Source: Algoriphagus sp. (GTDB taxonomy: Bacteria > Bacteroidota > Bacteroidia > Cytophagales > Cyclobacteriaceae). From it: a DNA stretch of 64,000 nucleotides. Location: NCBI GenBank assembly GCA_018336015.1, contig JAGXQZ010000052.1:1-64000 (forward strand), in the 5' to 3' direction. The notes beneath the pieces are model-generated. The model ran no database searches. It had not been told where the DNA came from and worked only from the letters and a program-made list of their open reading frames with translations. The position numbers and the translations under genes were made by a program. This document shows, piece after piece, positions 52,828 to 63,075 of the stretch (positions within the stretch are counted from its first letter, which is position 1; each line of letters opens with the position of its first letter).

Positions 52828-55161
52828 GTGATTAAATTCCTTAATTCTGAGAAATACCTAAGAGTTTATACTTTCCTGATGAAATTGCTTTACGAAAATT
52901 TTTCTTTTTTAAAAAATCCTTTTGCGATCCTCCTTTTCGGATTGTTCTTCTCCTTTTTCATTGTTCTACTTAACTATGACCGGATTGAAAAACAAGTTGG
53001 AGGCCCTTCAGAAAAGGAGATGAAGCAATTAGATTCTCTTTCCATAAAGGCGAGGGATTTGTCCAGAATTGATCCTCAAAAGTCTTTGGCTCTGACCTTG
53101 GAACTATTGGCGAAATCCCAAGAATACGACTATCAAAAAGGACTTGGAAATAGCTACCGATTATTGGCCTTGGCCTCAGTGCAGGCTCGTAATTTTGTGC
53201 TTACCAAGGATTATATTCAAAAAGCGAAAGAGATTTACCTTGATTTGGGGGATGATTCAGGCCTAGCGGACATAGAAAATACCAACGGTAGTCTTTATAT
53301 CTACATGGGAGATACCGTAAAGGCTATTGGCCCGTACAGAAGGGCTTACGAGATTTATTCTCAGCTTAATAAGTACGATCGAGTGAGAGTGGCTGCTTTT
53401 AATTTGGCTTTTTCCTATTCGGCCATACCCAATCTAGATTCATCCAGGTACTTTTTGGAAATCGCAGAGCAATTAAAAACCAAAAAGGAAGATGTACCTG
53501 GGTTTGGAGTCACTCAAGGTTTGAGGGGTAAGATAGCCTATCTGGAAGGCGACTATACCCAAGCAAAGCAATATTTTCAAGAGTCTTTGGATTATTACTA
53601 TTCCAATAAGGCGCAAGAAAGCTTTGTAGCCTTCTTTGAGTCTACTTTGTTTTTGGCAAAAATGTATGAGGCAGATGGTAAACTTGATGAAGCAATCAAT
53701 ATCCTAAAGCAGGGGCTTTCTTCTGAAGCTATTTTTCTTTCTGAATCTCTAACTCGGCAGATTTATATTGATTTAATCAATCTACACGAAACTCGAGGTG
53801 ACTTTACCAATTCAAGTAAGATTTTTTGGGAAAAAGAAAGATTCGAAGCTGAGCTAGAAAGAAGAAAAGTAGAGCAGTCAAAAAATTTCTCAGCTGAACT
53901 TACGCTCTACAAGGGATTCCAACTGGAAAATGAACAGCTGAATTCAAGACTTTCTACCGTAATGCTTTTAAGTATCCTTGGTGGGGTATTTACGTTTTTT
54001 ATCCTCATCCTTTTTCTTCGGGTGATTTATCTAAATAGAAAGAATAAGGAGCTTAAAATACTGGTAGACAAATCTTTTCAGATCGCCCAAATTGGCACAT
54101 TTGAGGTGGGGATTAAATCTGATGGAAAAATTGAACTGCTCGAGATCTCTGACATTATTTTCAAACTTCTAGCCGTAAATCCAAGCCAAGGCGGTTCGTC
54201 CAATCTTTCCCTTGAAAGTCTCATTGACAAGTCGCAGCAAGAAAAACTCCAAGGCATCATTTTGACCTATTCGAGTTCCAATGATTTCTTCAAAGAGGAA
54301 TTTGACATTACTAACCTAGATGGTGATCGCAGAATAGTGCGAGTCATCGCAAGAGTGATTCCTGATAAAAAGGGTCAGGTTATTCTTAAAGGAATTCTTC
54401 TTGATATTACCAGTGAATACCAAGTACTGGAGCAGACCAGAGAAAACTTGGATAAAGAGAAGAACTTGAAAGAGTTGCGAGAGCAGTTGATGCACATGAC
54501 CTCCCATGAATTCAGAACTCCGCTATCCAATATTTCAAGTTCCATTGAACTGATCTCCCTGCTTTATTCCCGAATTACTCAGGAGGATTTGCAGTTTAGG
54601 TTTAAAACAATCGTCCAAAATGCAAGAGGCAACATTACCCGATTGGTCGGTATGTTGGATGACTTGCTACTTTATGAGAGGGTACAAAGTGATGAGTATG
54701 AGGTCAAGTCTGAACCTTTTAACCTTAAACCCTATCTGGAGGACTTGATTGCAGAAGTTAAAGAATCAAAAAATTCAGATACCAATGTCCTCCTGATGAT
54801 CCCGGATGAAGGGGTGATCATCGATTCTGACAAAGATCTGCTTCATCATATTTTCACCAATCTTTTGGGGAACTCGATTAAGTATTTGGACAAAAAGCTT
54901 CCCGTAGAATTTGAGGTGAATTCAGCCGGAAATCTGGTTCATTTCAGACTTAAAGATTATGGAATAGGAATTCCTGAGAAGGACATGGAAAAACTGTTTA
55001 CGCCTTTTAAGCGAGCATCCAATGTGACTGGTCGACCTGGAACCGGTCTCGGGTTGTCAATTGTAAAGCGAATGATTACAAAATTGGGTGGTGAAATCAA
55101 GGTTTCATCCAAAGAAGGAGAGTTTTCAGAATTTAGTATTACGCTTCCTAAGTCCAAGTGA
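52828..55161 (+). CDS. TPR-containing sensor histidine kinase
   Basis: 777 residues from a GTG at 52828; the ATG at 52879 (MKLLYENF) is an equally good start, and a TACCTTTC promoter-like sequence at 52820 would favour it. Membrane segments about 34-48 and 377-401. Between them, TPR-like repeats (about 60-340, including DYIQKAKEIYLDLGD and DTVKAIGPYRRAYEIYSQLN). The cytoplasmic part has a PAS-like domain (about 412-530), HisKA with phospho-His near residue 560 (HMTSHEFRTPLSNISS), and HATPase_c with VHFRLKDYGIGIPEKD and GTGLGLSIVKR. No response regulator nearby. Confidence 0.92.
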   Translation: MIKFLNSEKYLRVYTFLMKLLYENFSFLKNPFAILLFGLFFSFFIVLLNYDRIEKQVGGPSEKEMKQLDSLSIKARDLSRIDPQKSLALTLELLAKSQEYDYQKGLGNSYRLLALASVQARNFVLTKDYIQKAKEIYLDLGDDSGLADIENTNGSLYIYMGDTVKAIGPYRRAYEIYSQLNKYDRVRVAAFNLAFSYSAIPNLDSSRYFLEIAEQLKTKKEDVPGFGVTQGLRGKIAYLEGDYTQAKQYFQESLDYYYSNKAQESFVAFFESTLFLAKMYEADGKLDEAINILKQGLSSEAIFLSESLTRQIYIDLINLHETRGDFTNSSKIFWEKERFEAELERRKVEQSKNFSAELTLYKGFQLENEQLNSRLSTVMLLSILGGVFTFFILILFLRVIYLNRKNKELKILVDKSFQIAQIGTFEVGIKSDGKIELLEISDIIFKLLAVNPSQGGSSNLSLESLIDKSQQEKLQGIILTYSSSNDFFKEEFDITNLDGDRRIVRVIARVIPDKKGQVILKGILLDITSEYQVLEQTRENLDKEKNLKELREQLMHMTSHEFRTPLSNISSSIELISLLYSRITQEDLQFRFKTIVQNARGNITRLVGMLDDLLLYERVQSDEYEVKSEPFNLKPYLEDLIAEVKESKNSDTNVLLMIPDEGVIIDSDKDLLHHIFTNLLGNSIKYLDKKLPVEFEVNSAGNLVHFRLKDYGIGIPEKDMEKLFTPFKRASNVTGRPGTGLGLSIVKRMITKLGGEIKVSSKEGEFSEFSITLPKSK

Positions 55162-55568
55162 TGGATTTTACCCAGCTATTTTGGGAATTCTTTTGAGTTT
55201 TTAGATGTATTTTTTTCAAACTGAATCAAACAGATCATTCAATCTGAATATTTCCTGACCAGTCACCCCAAATGCAAATCGTCTTTGGATCATCCCTTCA
55301 ATGAAAAAGTTTTCCTGCGATTGTAAAAATTAATCTTTTGGTTTTCAATTTTTTAGGTTTAGGTCAATTAAAAAACGCGTAAAAGAAAGTGTTTTATTTG
55401 TTCAAACGTATATATTCGGTCTTAATGTTTTTTGGTTGTTTTCTCATTTTTTGAGTGGGGAATTCATGATCAAAAACGAAGATAACGTAAGGATTGCCTT
55501 CATGTCAGTAACTCCACTTTTCATTAGAAACACCACCTTCGGCGAATGCCGGATAAGTCATCTTTCCA
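55162..55568. other. Intergenic region, nothing recognised
   Basis: About 400 bases between the kinase and a secreted-protein gene. I see no gene, hairpin, RNA or repeat worth naming; it is AT-rich and presumably holds the promoter of the next gene. Confidence 0.5.
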
Positions 55569-56831
55569 ATGCCTAAATCATTCCTTTCCATTATTCTGCT
55601 TTTCCTGCTTTCAACCCATGTTTTTAGCCAGGTCTCCAAAGATCGTCTAGTATCCAATTGGGCTTTAGCTAATTCAAGCAAGGAAAAAATGCAGGACTTC
55701 ATTGTGCTTCCATCGGGTCAGCAGGTTTTTGGCACAGTGGTAAGAAATTACAATTATGCTGACTTTGAGGAGCTCGTCTTTTCAAAAGATGGAGTCGTTT
55801 CCACGTATTTACCCCAGCAGATTCAGGGTTTTGGATTGGACAACGGCCAGATTTTTCTTTCAAAACCACTTCCTGGAAACTCGGAACCTGTATTTCTTCA
55901 GATTCTTGTTTCTGGACCTATTCAATTGGGAGAGTATAAGGGTGGATATTTTTTGGACAATGGCAAAGAATACATGAAGCTTGAAGCCTATTATGGAGAG
56001 GTTGAAAAAAATGGTCCGCTATACAAAAAGTACATCAGGCCGTTTAGAGGAACTTTGAAACAATTTCTGGTCGGTGATTGTGGGGTGGCATTATTTACGG
56101 ATATAGATCGTGCTCCATACAATGATCAGGCCTTGATCAACCTCATGAAATCTTATTTTGATTGCGCTCAAGTAAGGTATCAAGTACATATAGAGAAAGT
56201 TCCTTTGATTCTGATTTCTCCTCTGGCTGGTATTGGTCTTAGTCAACATATTTTGGTAAAACCTATTAAGGAAAATGCTAGAGCTGATCAGTTCAATAGT
56301 CCGTTTGGTTTCACGGGATTTGTAGGAGTGAGAGCACACGATGCTCGTCGTGTCCCAAGGCTTAGCACTGACCTCAGGGTGGTATTTTCAGTTTTCCAAA
56401 CCGAGCTTTTATCCAGTTTTGGTGGTACTCAAGCTATTCGTACAGGTTCTGAGGATATTTCGGAAACTAGTATTTCCATTCCATTTGCGTTGAATTACAG
56501 TCTGTTGAAAAGAGTTAATTCTGAAATCTATTTGGGTGGTTTTTTGGGCTTATGGAGACCAAGTATCAAGCAGAGTAATGGGAAAGTGGATGAAAGGATT
56601 GTTGCGAGAAATGAGGTTTATCTCTACGAGACCCCCATAATGCTTTATCAGGGTACTAATTTTTACTCAGGAGGGAGATTGGGAGGATCTAAAGTGTTCA
56701 AAGATAATCTCAAACTTTTTGCAGAGCTGGAAGTCGCTGTGCAGCCAGAGTATTACAAATTTTCATTGCTCCAAAACGATGCTTTTTACAACAGAAGCAG
56801 AATGGCGTTTCACCTAGGAATTGAATTTTAA
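55569..56831 (+). CDS. Secreted, probably outer-membrane beta-barrel protein
   Basis: 420 residues. Signal peptide LLFLLSTHVFSQ, with Gln first in the mature chain. The N-terminal half is a beta-rich soluble region (TGQQVFGTVVRNYNYADFEELVF style); the C-terminal half (about 235-420) has barrel-like strands (GFTGFVGVRAHDARRVPRLSTDLRVVFSVF, ALNYSLLKRVNSEIYLGGFLGL) and ends HLGIEF with a terminal aromatic. No family recognised. Followed, with a short gap, by a lipoprotein gene, so the two may be co-transcribed and act together. Confidence 0.7.
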   Translation: MPKSFLSIILLFLLSTHVFSQVSKDRLVSNWALANSSKEKMQDFIVLPSGQQVFGTVVRNYNYADFEELVFSKDGVVSTYLPQQIQGFGLDNGQIFLSKPLPGNSEPVFLQILVSGPIQLGEYKGGYFLDNGKEYMKLEAYYGEVEKNGPLYKKYIRPFRGTLKQFLVGDCGVALFTDIDRAPYNDQALINLMKSYFDCAQVRYQVHIEKVPLILISPLAGIGLSQHILVKPIKENARADQFNSPFGFTGFVGVRAHDARRVPRLSTDLRVVFSVFQTELLSSFGGTQAIRTGSEDISETSISIPFALNYSLLKRVNSEIYLGGFLGLWRPSIKQSNGKVDERIVARNEVYLYETPIMLYQGTNFYSGGRLGGSKVFKDNLKLFAELEVAVQPEYYKFSLLQNDAFYNRSRMAFHLGIEF

Positions 56832-56835
56832 AATA

Positions 56836-58896
56836 ATGGCAAGGAAATTAGTTTTAGCGTTCTTATTCTTGGGAGGTTTGGCTTCATGCTCTGAGGATGA
56901 GGTTATTCCGAGGACCAACCCGAGGTTTAGTGTAGCTTTTGTTCAGATGATTGATCGGAGTGGAGCTGAGTTTGCAGCCAATGTTTTTGATTTGGGTTCG
57001 GAGGAGATTTTGGAATATGGGTTTGTATATGGATTAAATACCGGTCTATCGATTGAGACAGGCAATTTTGTTAGCGAAAAGGGAATTCCTGGGAAAGAGT
57101 TTCGTCTCAAATCGACGCATTCCATGCCTTTAGGGGCTAGTATTTACGTTTCAGCATTTATCAAAACAAACCAGGGGGTGGTTTATTCTTTACCTTATCG
57201 TTTTGTAAGTCAAGGATCGGATGGATTCCTTTTTGATCGGATAGAAATACCCCAGGAAGTATATTTTGGAGATACGTTGATCGTCTACGGTAGTAAGCTT
57301 TCCAGAGTGCCGACGGATTACAGTGCCTCCATTCAGAGGGTGCCAGCAATTGTGACCAAGATTAAAGATGGTTCTTTTGGGATTGTGATTCCAAGATCAG
57401 TGACTTTTCAGGAGGGAGTAGGTCAAATCCAAGATTTTGAATTTGAATTCAAAGTTTCGGATAAGGTGTTGAAGGTAAACAAGCCTGTTAAATTTAAAAG
57501 TCCTGAATTCACGATCAGCACTCCGAGTGAACTTTCCTATACGGAAGATTTGGTCATCCGAGGGAAATACCTTCATGATGATAATCTGCGAGTACGATAT
57601 ATCAACTCGGAAGGAAATAATTTTTTGCTTAAGGTGACTGAACCCTCTGACGGGTCAGTTAAAATTGGTTTGAATGCTTTATTCACCGAACCTAACCCAA
57701 AACTGGAGGTAACTATCCGAGGTCAAGTCTATCCCCTAGAAGGATTTTTGAAGCTAAAAGAGACCAAGATTAATCCGGGACAAGTGGTTCAATTCCGAGG
57801 ATACGGTGGGACTGCTACGATTAAAGGAGAAAACTTTAATCCTTTCCTTTTGGATTACAATGAATTCAAGCTTAGTCCTGAAATATTTAAGGTGGATATA
57901 TTATCTATCAGCCCTTCCGAAATGGAAATCTCTTTCGAATATAAATTTGAAAAAGGTCCAGGCTCTAGAATCACAGAATTGAGAATGACCAATGCCGGTA
58001 TTACGTCCACGAATTCATTAAAATTGGAATGGACTAATCCAGGGATCCCTTATGTATTGACAGGGGATTATAATTTCACTTTGGGTGAAGGTAAAACCGT
58101 AGGCCTTGGCGAAAAAGGATATATGATCAACTCCTTAGGCATCTATGAGATTGATCCCAGATCTAGATCTTTCAATCGAATAGCCAATAGTCCTACACCG
58201 GGGATGAATCCCGCCAGTATTTTTGCCATTCCAGCAGAGGGTAAGATTTACTTTGGCGCCTATTCCAATCAAGAAATTCGCATTGCTGAAAAATTATTTT
58301 TCGTGTTTGATCCTGTGACTAGGACTGTTAAGTCCTTACCTAAAATTCCAAGTTCGGACAATAGCTTCCAATCCGCAGTGTTTTACCAGGGGAGCATTTA
58401 TTACCAGGGAGATGAAATTGATCCGATGACCGGAATGGATGGAAATATCAAGCGCTATCGCTTTAATCTAGCAGCTCAAACATGGGAAAAACTACCGGAC
58501 CTTTACCAGCCGGACGAAATAAATAACAGCTTTACGAGTTTTGAGTATAAAGGAAAAATTTATTCCACGGGTATTTATCAGCCAAATCCCTTCTCCGTGT
58601 TTAATGGGCTTTATGAGTTCAACACAGCCACCTATTCTTGGGATTTGTTAGGGCCAATAAGAGGTACAGAATCTTTAGCCATTCAAAAATTTTTCATTAT
58701 CGATGAGGTCATTTATGGTCTGGGAAACAACAGACTTTTTATTCTAGACCTTGAAAAAGGTGAGATCCAAGCTCCCGAATATTTGGAGGCGCACAATGGT
58801 TTTGCTCAAAGCCCAAATAGTTTTCAGCTAGGAAACAGGTTTTATCTCTATACGGGCATTGCATTCTGGCAATACGATCCCAACTATTTCTATTGA
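56836..58896 (+). CDS. IPT/TIG and kelch-like surface lipoprotein
   Basis: 686 residues from the ATG at 56836. Lipobox LASC, then SEDEV, an acidic start after the lipidated Cys that favours surface export. The middle resembles IPT/TIG-type immunoglobulin-like repeats (about 130-400, GDTLIVYGSKLSRVP, PGQVVQFRGYGGTATIKGENFNP). The C-terminus (about 410-685) is kelch-propeller-like (FVFDPVTRTVKSLPKIP, AAQTWEKLPDL, TATYSWDLLGP). No enzymatic residues seen; a binding or structural surface role is likely. Its start is 4 bases past the upstream stop. Confidence 0.75.
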   Translation: MARKLVLAFLFLGGLASCSEDEVIPRTNPRFSVAFVQMIDRSGAEFAANVFDLGSEEILEYGFVYGLNTGLSIETGNFVSEKGIPGKEFRLKSTHSMPLGASIYVSAFIKTNQGVVYSLPYRFVSQGSDGFLFDRIEIPQEVYFGDTLIVYGSKLSRVPTDYSASIQRVPAIVTKIKDGSFGIVIPRSVTFQEGVGQIQDFEFEFKVSDKVLKVNKPVKFKSPEFTISTPSELSYTEDLVIRGKYLHDDNLRVRYINSEGNNFLLKVTEPSDGSVKIGLNALFTEPNPKLEVTIRGQVYPLEGFLKLKETKINPGQVVQFRGYGGTATIKGENFNPFLLDYNEFKLSPEIFKVDILSISPSEMEISFEYKFEKGPGSRITELRMTNAGITSTNSLKLEWTNPGIPYVLTGDYNFTLGEGKTVGLGEKGYMINSLGIYEIDPRSRSFNRIANSPTPGMNPASIFAIPAEGKIYFGAYSNQEIRIAEKLFFVFDPVTRTVKSLPKIPSSDNSFQSAVFYQGSIYYQGDEIDPMTGMDGNIKRYRFNLAAQTWEKLPDLYQPDEINNSFTSFEYKGKIYSTGIYQPNPFSVFNGLYEFNTATYSWDLLGPIRGTESLAIQKFFIIDEVIYGLGNNRLFILDLEKGEIQAPEYLEAHNGFAQSPNSFQLGNRFYLYTGIAFWQYDPNYFY

Positions 58897-58992
58897 GATT
58901 AAGATGGATTTTAGAGATAAATACGATGAACTAAGCCTTTGAAGCCTGCCAAATTGGCTAGCTTTCCTTTTGGCATCTCTCTTGAACCTTTT

Positions 58993-59030
58993 AGAAGAAC
59001 CTTCGGAAATTGAAGGTTCTTCTTTTATTT
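58993..59030 (+). terminator. Terminator before lon
   Basis: Arms AGAAGAACCTTC and GAAGGTTCTTCT around ggaaatt, followed by TTTATTT. Confidence 0.85.
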
Positions 59031-59041
59031 TAGCTATTTCC

Positions 59042-59058
59042 TGACAGCGCTGCTGTCA
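59042..59058. promoter_or_regulatory. Perfect palindrome 11 bases before lon
   Basis: TGACAGCgctGCTGTCA, with 7-base arms, ends at 59058 and the lon ATG is at 69. Could be an operator or a 5'-UTR hairpin controlling translation. Confidence 0.4.
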
Positions 59059-59068
59059 ATCTGTCTAT

Positions 59069-61546
59069 ATGAGCCAATTCGAAAATTCATTATTCCAAAA
59101 TCTTATGCACGGTGACTACACCGGTGAGGGAGATCTGATCCAGTTGATTACCGATGAGGAAGAGGATGAGCCCGGTAAAGAAGAGTTTGGTGAAGAAATT
59201 CCGATTCTTTCAGTCCGCAATACCGTTTTGTTTCCCGGAGTAGTTATTCCTATCACAGTAGGAAGGCAACGCTCTATCCGCTTGGTAAAAAAGGCCCAAA
59301 AAGGGAATAAGCTCATAGGAGTTTGTGCTCAGATCAATCCCAACCATGATGATCCTTCTTGGGAAGATATTTATCATGTGGGTACCCTGGCCAAGATTAT
59401 CAAAATGATCGTACTTCCTGATGGCAATACCACCATCATCATTCAGGGCAAAAAGCGATTTAAGATCCGTGAACAGGTCACTGATGATCCTTACTTTATT
59501 GCCAAAGTGGATTTTCTGGAGGAAAACTTTCCCAAAAATTCCAAAAAAATCAAAGCCCTCGAAGAGTCACTCAAGGATGCAGCGACCAAAATCCTACACT
59601 TGAATCCCGAAATTCCGAGGGAAGCTCAAGTGGCCTTGGATAATATTGACAATACCCCATTTCTTACCCATTTCCTCTCTTCCAACATCAATGCGCCTGT
59701 AGAAGCCAAGCAGCGTCTGCTCGAAATCAATGATGGGGTAGAGCGTGCCACGCTCCTCCTTGAATTTATGATGAAGGACATCCAGATGCTGGAGCTGAAA
59801 TCGGAGATACAGAAGAAAGTCCACACGGATATCGATCAGCAGCAGCGGGATTATTTCCTTCGTCAGCAGATGAAAGTCCTTCAGACCGAACTTGGTGAAG
59901 AAGGCCCCGAGAAGGAGGTGGAAGATCTGCGTGCAAGAGGCGAAAAGAAAAACTGGCCGGCCGAGGTTAAGAAGCATTTTGAAAAAGAACTGGATAAAAT
60001 CCTTCGTATCAATCCTTCAGCCGCAGAGTATCCCATCGCACTCAACTATGCGGAAACGATGGTGGAGTTGCCTTGGAACGAATTTACTCAGGACAACTTT
60101 GACTTGAAGCATGCCAGGTCGATTTTGGATTCAGATCATTTTGGTTTGGAAAAAGTAAAGGATAGAATCATCGAATACCTTGCTGTTTTAAAACTTAAGA
60201 ATGATCTAAAGGGTCCTATCCTTTGCCTCTACGGCCCTCCGGGTGTGGGGAAAACTTCCCTAGGGAAATCCATTGCTTCCGCTTTGGGTAGAAAATACAT
60301 CCGCATGTCTTTGGGAGGTCTTCATGACGAAGCCGAAATCCGGGGCCATCGTAAAACCTATGTGGGTGCGATGCCAGGCAAGATCATCCAAAACATGAAA
60401 AAGGTGAAAATCTCCAATCCGGTCTATGTATTGGATGAGATTGATAAGCTGTCTTCGGATTTCCGCGGAGATCCTTCTTCCGCATTTTTGGAGGTGCTCG
60501 ACCCCGAGCAAAACAGCACCTTTTTGGACAACTACCTTGAGGTGGAGTATGACCTCAGCAAGGTGTTATTTATTGCTACTGCTAACTCACTCGATACCAT
60601 CCAGCCTGCACTTCGCGACCGTATGGAAATCATCGAAGTGACAGGCTATACCCAGGAAGAAAAGCTGGAAATCGCTAAAAAGCACTTGGTGCCCAAGCAA
60701 CGAAAGGAGCATGGCTTAAAGAACAAAGACGTCTCTTTTGATAAGGCTGCGTTGATCAAGATCATTGAAGATTATACCCGAGAGTCAGGGGTGAGAAGCT
60801 TGGAGCGCGCAATCGGAAAAGTCATTCGAAACATCGCCAAGTCCATCGCTATGGAGGAAGAATACGACCATAAGATCTCTCCAGAAGCGGTGCGAAAGAT
60901 TTTGGGCTCAGAGATCTTTGACAAGGAAATTTACCAAGACAACAGTGTTGCTGGTGTGGTTACCGGACTTGCTTGGACGAGTGTAGGGGGAGAAATTCTC
61001 TTCATCGAATCCAGCTTGAGCAAGGGAAGGGGCAAACTTACCCTTTCCGGTCAGCTAGGAGATGTCATGAAAGAATCTGCCATGACTGCTCTTTCTTACC
61101 TCAAATCCAAAGCTGAAAAGCTCGGTATCGACCATCGGGTATTTGATCAATACGACCTCCATATTCACGTACCTGCAGGTGCAGTTCCTAAAGATGGTCC
61201 ATCAGCGGGGATTACCATGCTTACAGCCATGGCCTCGGTCTACACGCAACGAAAGGTAAAGGCGAAAGTGGCCATGACCGGCGAAATCAGCCTGATCGGG
61301 AAGGTTATGCCGGTAGGTGGGATCAAGGAAAAGATTCTTGCTGCCAAGCGAGCCGGTATCAAAGAGATTATCCTTTGTAAGAAAAACCAACGGGATATCG
61401 AGGAGATTGATGCACAATACATCAAAGGAATGGAATTTCATTTTGTAGACAAAGTCGATGAAGTTTTGGAGATCGCCTTGACTAAAACCAAAGTGGAGGA
61501 TCCTTTGAAGTTTACCTTCACCTCTGAAACCAAGCCTACTGATTAA
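59069..61546 (+). CDS. lon: ATP-dependent protease Lon
   Basis: 825 residues. N-terminal substrate domain from LSVRNTVLFPGVVIPITVGR, AAA domain with P-loop LYGPPGVGKTSLGKS (about 390) and Walker B VYVLDEIDKL, then the protease domain with catalytic Ser at about 712 in KDGPSAGIT and Lys at about 755 in GGIKEKILAAK. Degrades misfolded and regulatory proteins. Preceded by a perfect palindrome and followed by its own terminator, so monocistronic. Confidence 0.97.
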   Translation: MSQFENSLFQNLMHGDYTGEGDLIQLITDEEEDEPGKEEFGEEIPILSVRNTVLFPGVVIPITVGRQRSIRLVKKAQKGNKLIGVCAQINPNHDDPSWEDIYHVGTLAKIIKMIVLPDGNTTIIIQGKKRFKIREQVTDDPYFIAKVDFLEENFPKNSKKIKALEESLKDAATKILHLNPEIPREAQVALDNIDNTPFLTHFLSSNINAPVEAKQRLLEINDGVERATLLLEFMMKDIQMLELKSEIQKKVHTDIDQQQRDYFLRQQMKVLQTELGEEGPEKEVEDLRARGEKKNWPAEVKKHFEKELDKILRINPSAAEYPIALNYAETMVELPWNEFTQDNFDLKHARSILDSDHFGLEKVKDRIIEYLAVLKLKNDLKGPILCLYGPPGVGKTSLGKSIASALGRKYIRMSLGGLHDEAEIRGHRKTYVGAMPGKIIQNMKKVKISNPVYVLDEIDKLSSDFRGDPSSAFLEVLDPEQNSTFLDNYLEVEYDLSKVLFIATANSLDTIQPALRDRMEIIEVTGYTQEEKLEIAKKHLVPKQRKEHGLKNKDVSFDKAALIKIIEDYTRESGVRSLERAIGKVIRNIAKSIAMEEEYDHKISPEAVRKILGSEIFDKEIYQDNSVAGVVTGLAWTSVGGEILFIESSLSKGRGKLTLSGQLGDVMKESAMTALSYLKSKAEKLGIDHRVFDQYDLHIHVPAGAVPKDGPSAGITMLTAMASVYTQRKVKAKVAMTGEISLIGKVMPVGGIKEKILAAKRAGIKEIILCKKNQRDIEEIDAQYIKGMEFHFVDKVDEVLEIALTKTKVEDPLKFTFTSETKPTD

Positions 61547-61562
61547 TTTATTCACTGAACAA

Positions 61563-61596
61563 GGTTTCCTCCATTAGGGGGAAACCGCTTTTTCTT
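61563..61596 (+). terminator. Terminator after lon
   Basis: Arms GGTTTCCTCC and GGGGGAAACC around atta, followed by gcTTTTTC. Confidence 0.8.
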
Positions 61597-61641
61597 TCAC
61601 CCAAAGACCAGCTCAGGTTTATCCTACCTAACCACTACAAC

Positions 61642-63039
61642 ATGAACTCCATACATTCCCTCACTCCAAGACAGATCGTTGAGGAGCTAGATAAATATAT
61701 TATCGGTCAAAAAGATGCTAAGCGAAATGTGGCTATCGCCCTTCGTAACAGGATTCGCAGGATGATGGTGAAGTCTGATATTCAAAAAGACATCGTGCCA
61801 AACAACATCCTGATGATCGGAAGCACAGGTGTCGGAAAAACTGAAATTGCCCGACGCCTTGCTAAGATTGCTCAGGCTCCATTTACCAAAGTGGAGGCTT
61901 CGAAATTTACGGAGGTAGGCTACGTGGGTCGGGATGTGGAAAGTATGGTCAGAGATCTGGTAGAGCAGAGTGTCCATTTGGTAAGAGATGTGAAAAAAGA
62001 AGAAGTCAAAATCAAAGCTGCCGAAGCAGTGGAGGAAGTGATCTTGGATATTTTGATCCCTCCGGTAAAAAGTGCGGGTTTTACCAGGCCAATGTCCATC
62101 AGTTCGGAATTGGATTCTGAACCTAATTCTGATTCAGAGCTGAATGAACGTACACGTGAGCGCTTCCGAGAAAAACTCCGAAATGGAGAACTGGACGACC
62201 GGAAAATTGAAATCAATGTCAAAGCATCGGCTCCTGTAGGCATCGGAATGATCGGAAATGGAATGATGGATGATGCCAGCATGGCTGGACTTCAGGATAT
62301 GATCTCGGGCATGATGCCTAAAAAGACCAAGAAAAGAAAACTCTCTATAGCTGAAGCCCGCAAAGTGCTCCTGGAAGACGAGATGTCCAAGCTGATTGAT
62401 TTTGATGAAGTAAAGGAAGAGGCGATTCGGTTGGCGGAAAATAACGGGATCATCTTCATCGATGAGATCGATAAAATTGCCTCCAAATCCGGTAAGAATG
62501 GAGGAGGTCCTGATGTCAGCCGAGAGGGTGTTCAGCGGGATTTGCTTCCGATTGTCGAGGGCTCTAGCGTGAATACCAAATATGGGGTGATCAATACAGA
62601 CCATATTCTATTCATCGCAGCGGGAGCTTTTCACGTGAGTAAACCTTCTGACTTGATACCGGAGCTTCAGGGAAGATTTCCGATCAGAGTAGAACTCCAA
62701 AGCTTGACGCAAGAGGACTTTATGCGCATCCTTAAAGAACCGAAAAATGCACTTACGAAGCAGTACGAGGCCCTTTTTGAAGCTGAGGAGGTGTCTCTGG
62801 CCTTCACAGACGAGGCCATAGATGAGATTGCCAACCTTGCTTTCCTGATCAATCAGGAGGTAGAAAATATCGGCGCCCGTCGTCTTCATACCGTGATGAG
62901 TCATTTGCTGAATGATTTTCTGTTCGAAGTGCCTGATTTGATCGAACCCAATTCCAAAATCATGGTGACCAAAGAGATGGTTCAAGAGCGATTGAGTACG
63001 TTGGTGAAAAACCGAGACTTGTCCCAGTACATTTTATAA
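61642..63039 (+). CDS. hslU: HslU ATPase subunit of HslUV protease
   Basis: 465 residues. N-terminal LTPRQIVEELDKYIIGQKDAKRNVAIALRNR, P-loop MIGSTGVGKTE (about 58-68), the HslU-specific I domain (about 120-235, less conserved), Walker B IIFIDEIDKIA and the C-terminal DLSQYIL, which docks into HslV. It unfolds substrates for the HslV peptidase. hslV is not adjacent in this window. Short intergenic gap before the next gene, no visible terminator. Confidence 0.95.
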   Translation: MNSIHSLTPRQIVEELDKYIIGQKDAKRNVAIALRNRIRRMMVKSDIQKDIVPNNILMIGSTGVGKTEIARRLAKIAQAPFTKVEASKFTEVGYVGRDVESMVRDLVEQSVHLVRDVKKEEVKIKAAEAVEEVILDILIPPVKSAGFTRPMSISSELDSEPNSDSELNERTRERFREKLRNGELDDRKIEINVKASAPVGIGMIGNGMMDDASMAGLQDMISGMMPKKTKKRKLSIAEARKVLLEDEMSKLIDFDEVKEEAIRLAENNGIIFIDEIDKIASKSGKNGGGPDVSREGVQRDLLPIVEGSSVNTKYGVINTDHILFIAAGAFHVSKPSDLIPELQGRFPIRVELQSLTQEDFMRILKEPKNALTKQYEALFEAEEVSLAFTDEAIDEIANLAFLINQEVENIGARRLHTVMSHLLNDFLFEVPDLIEPNSKIMVTKEMVQERLSTLVKNRDLSQYIL

Positions 63040-63075
63040 AGAGATGGGTTGCAAGTTGAAATTCCCATTTAGACA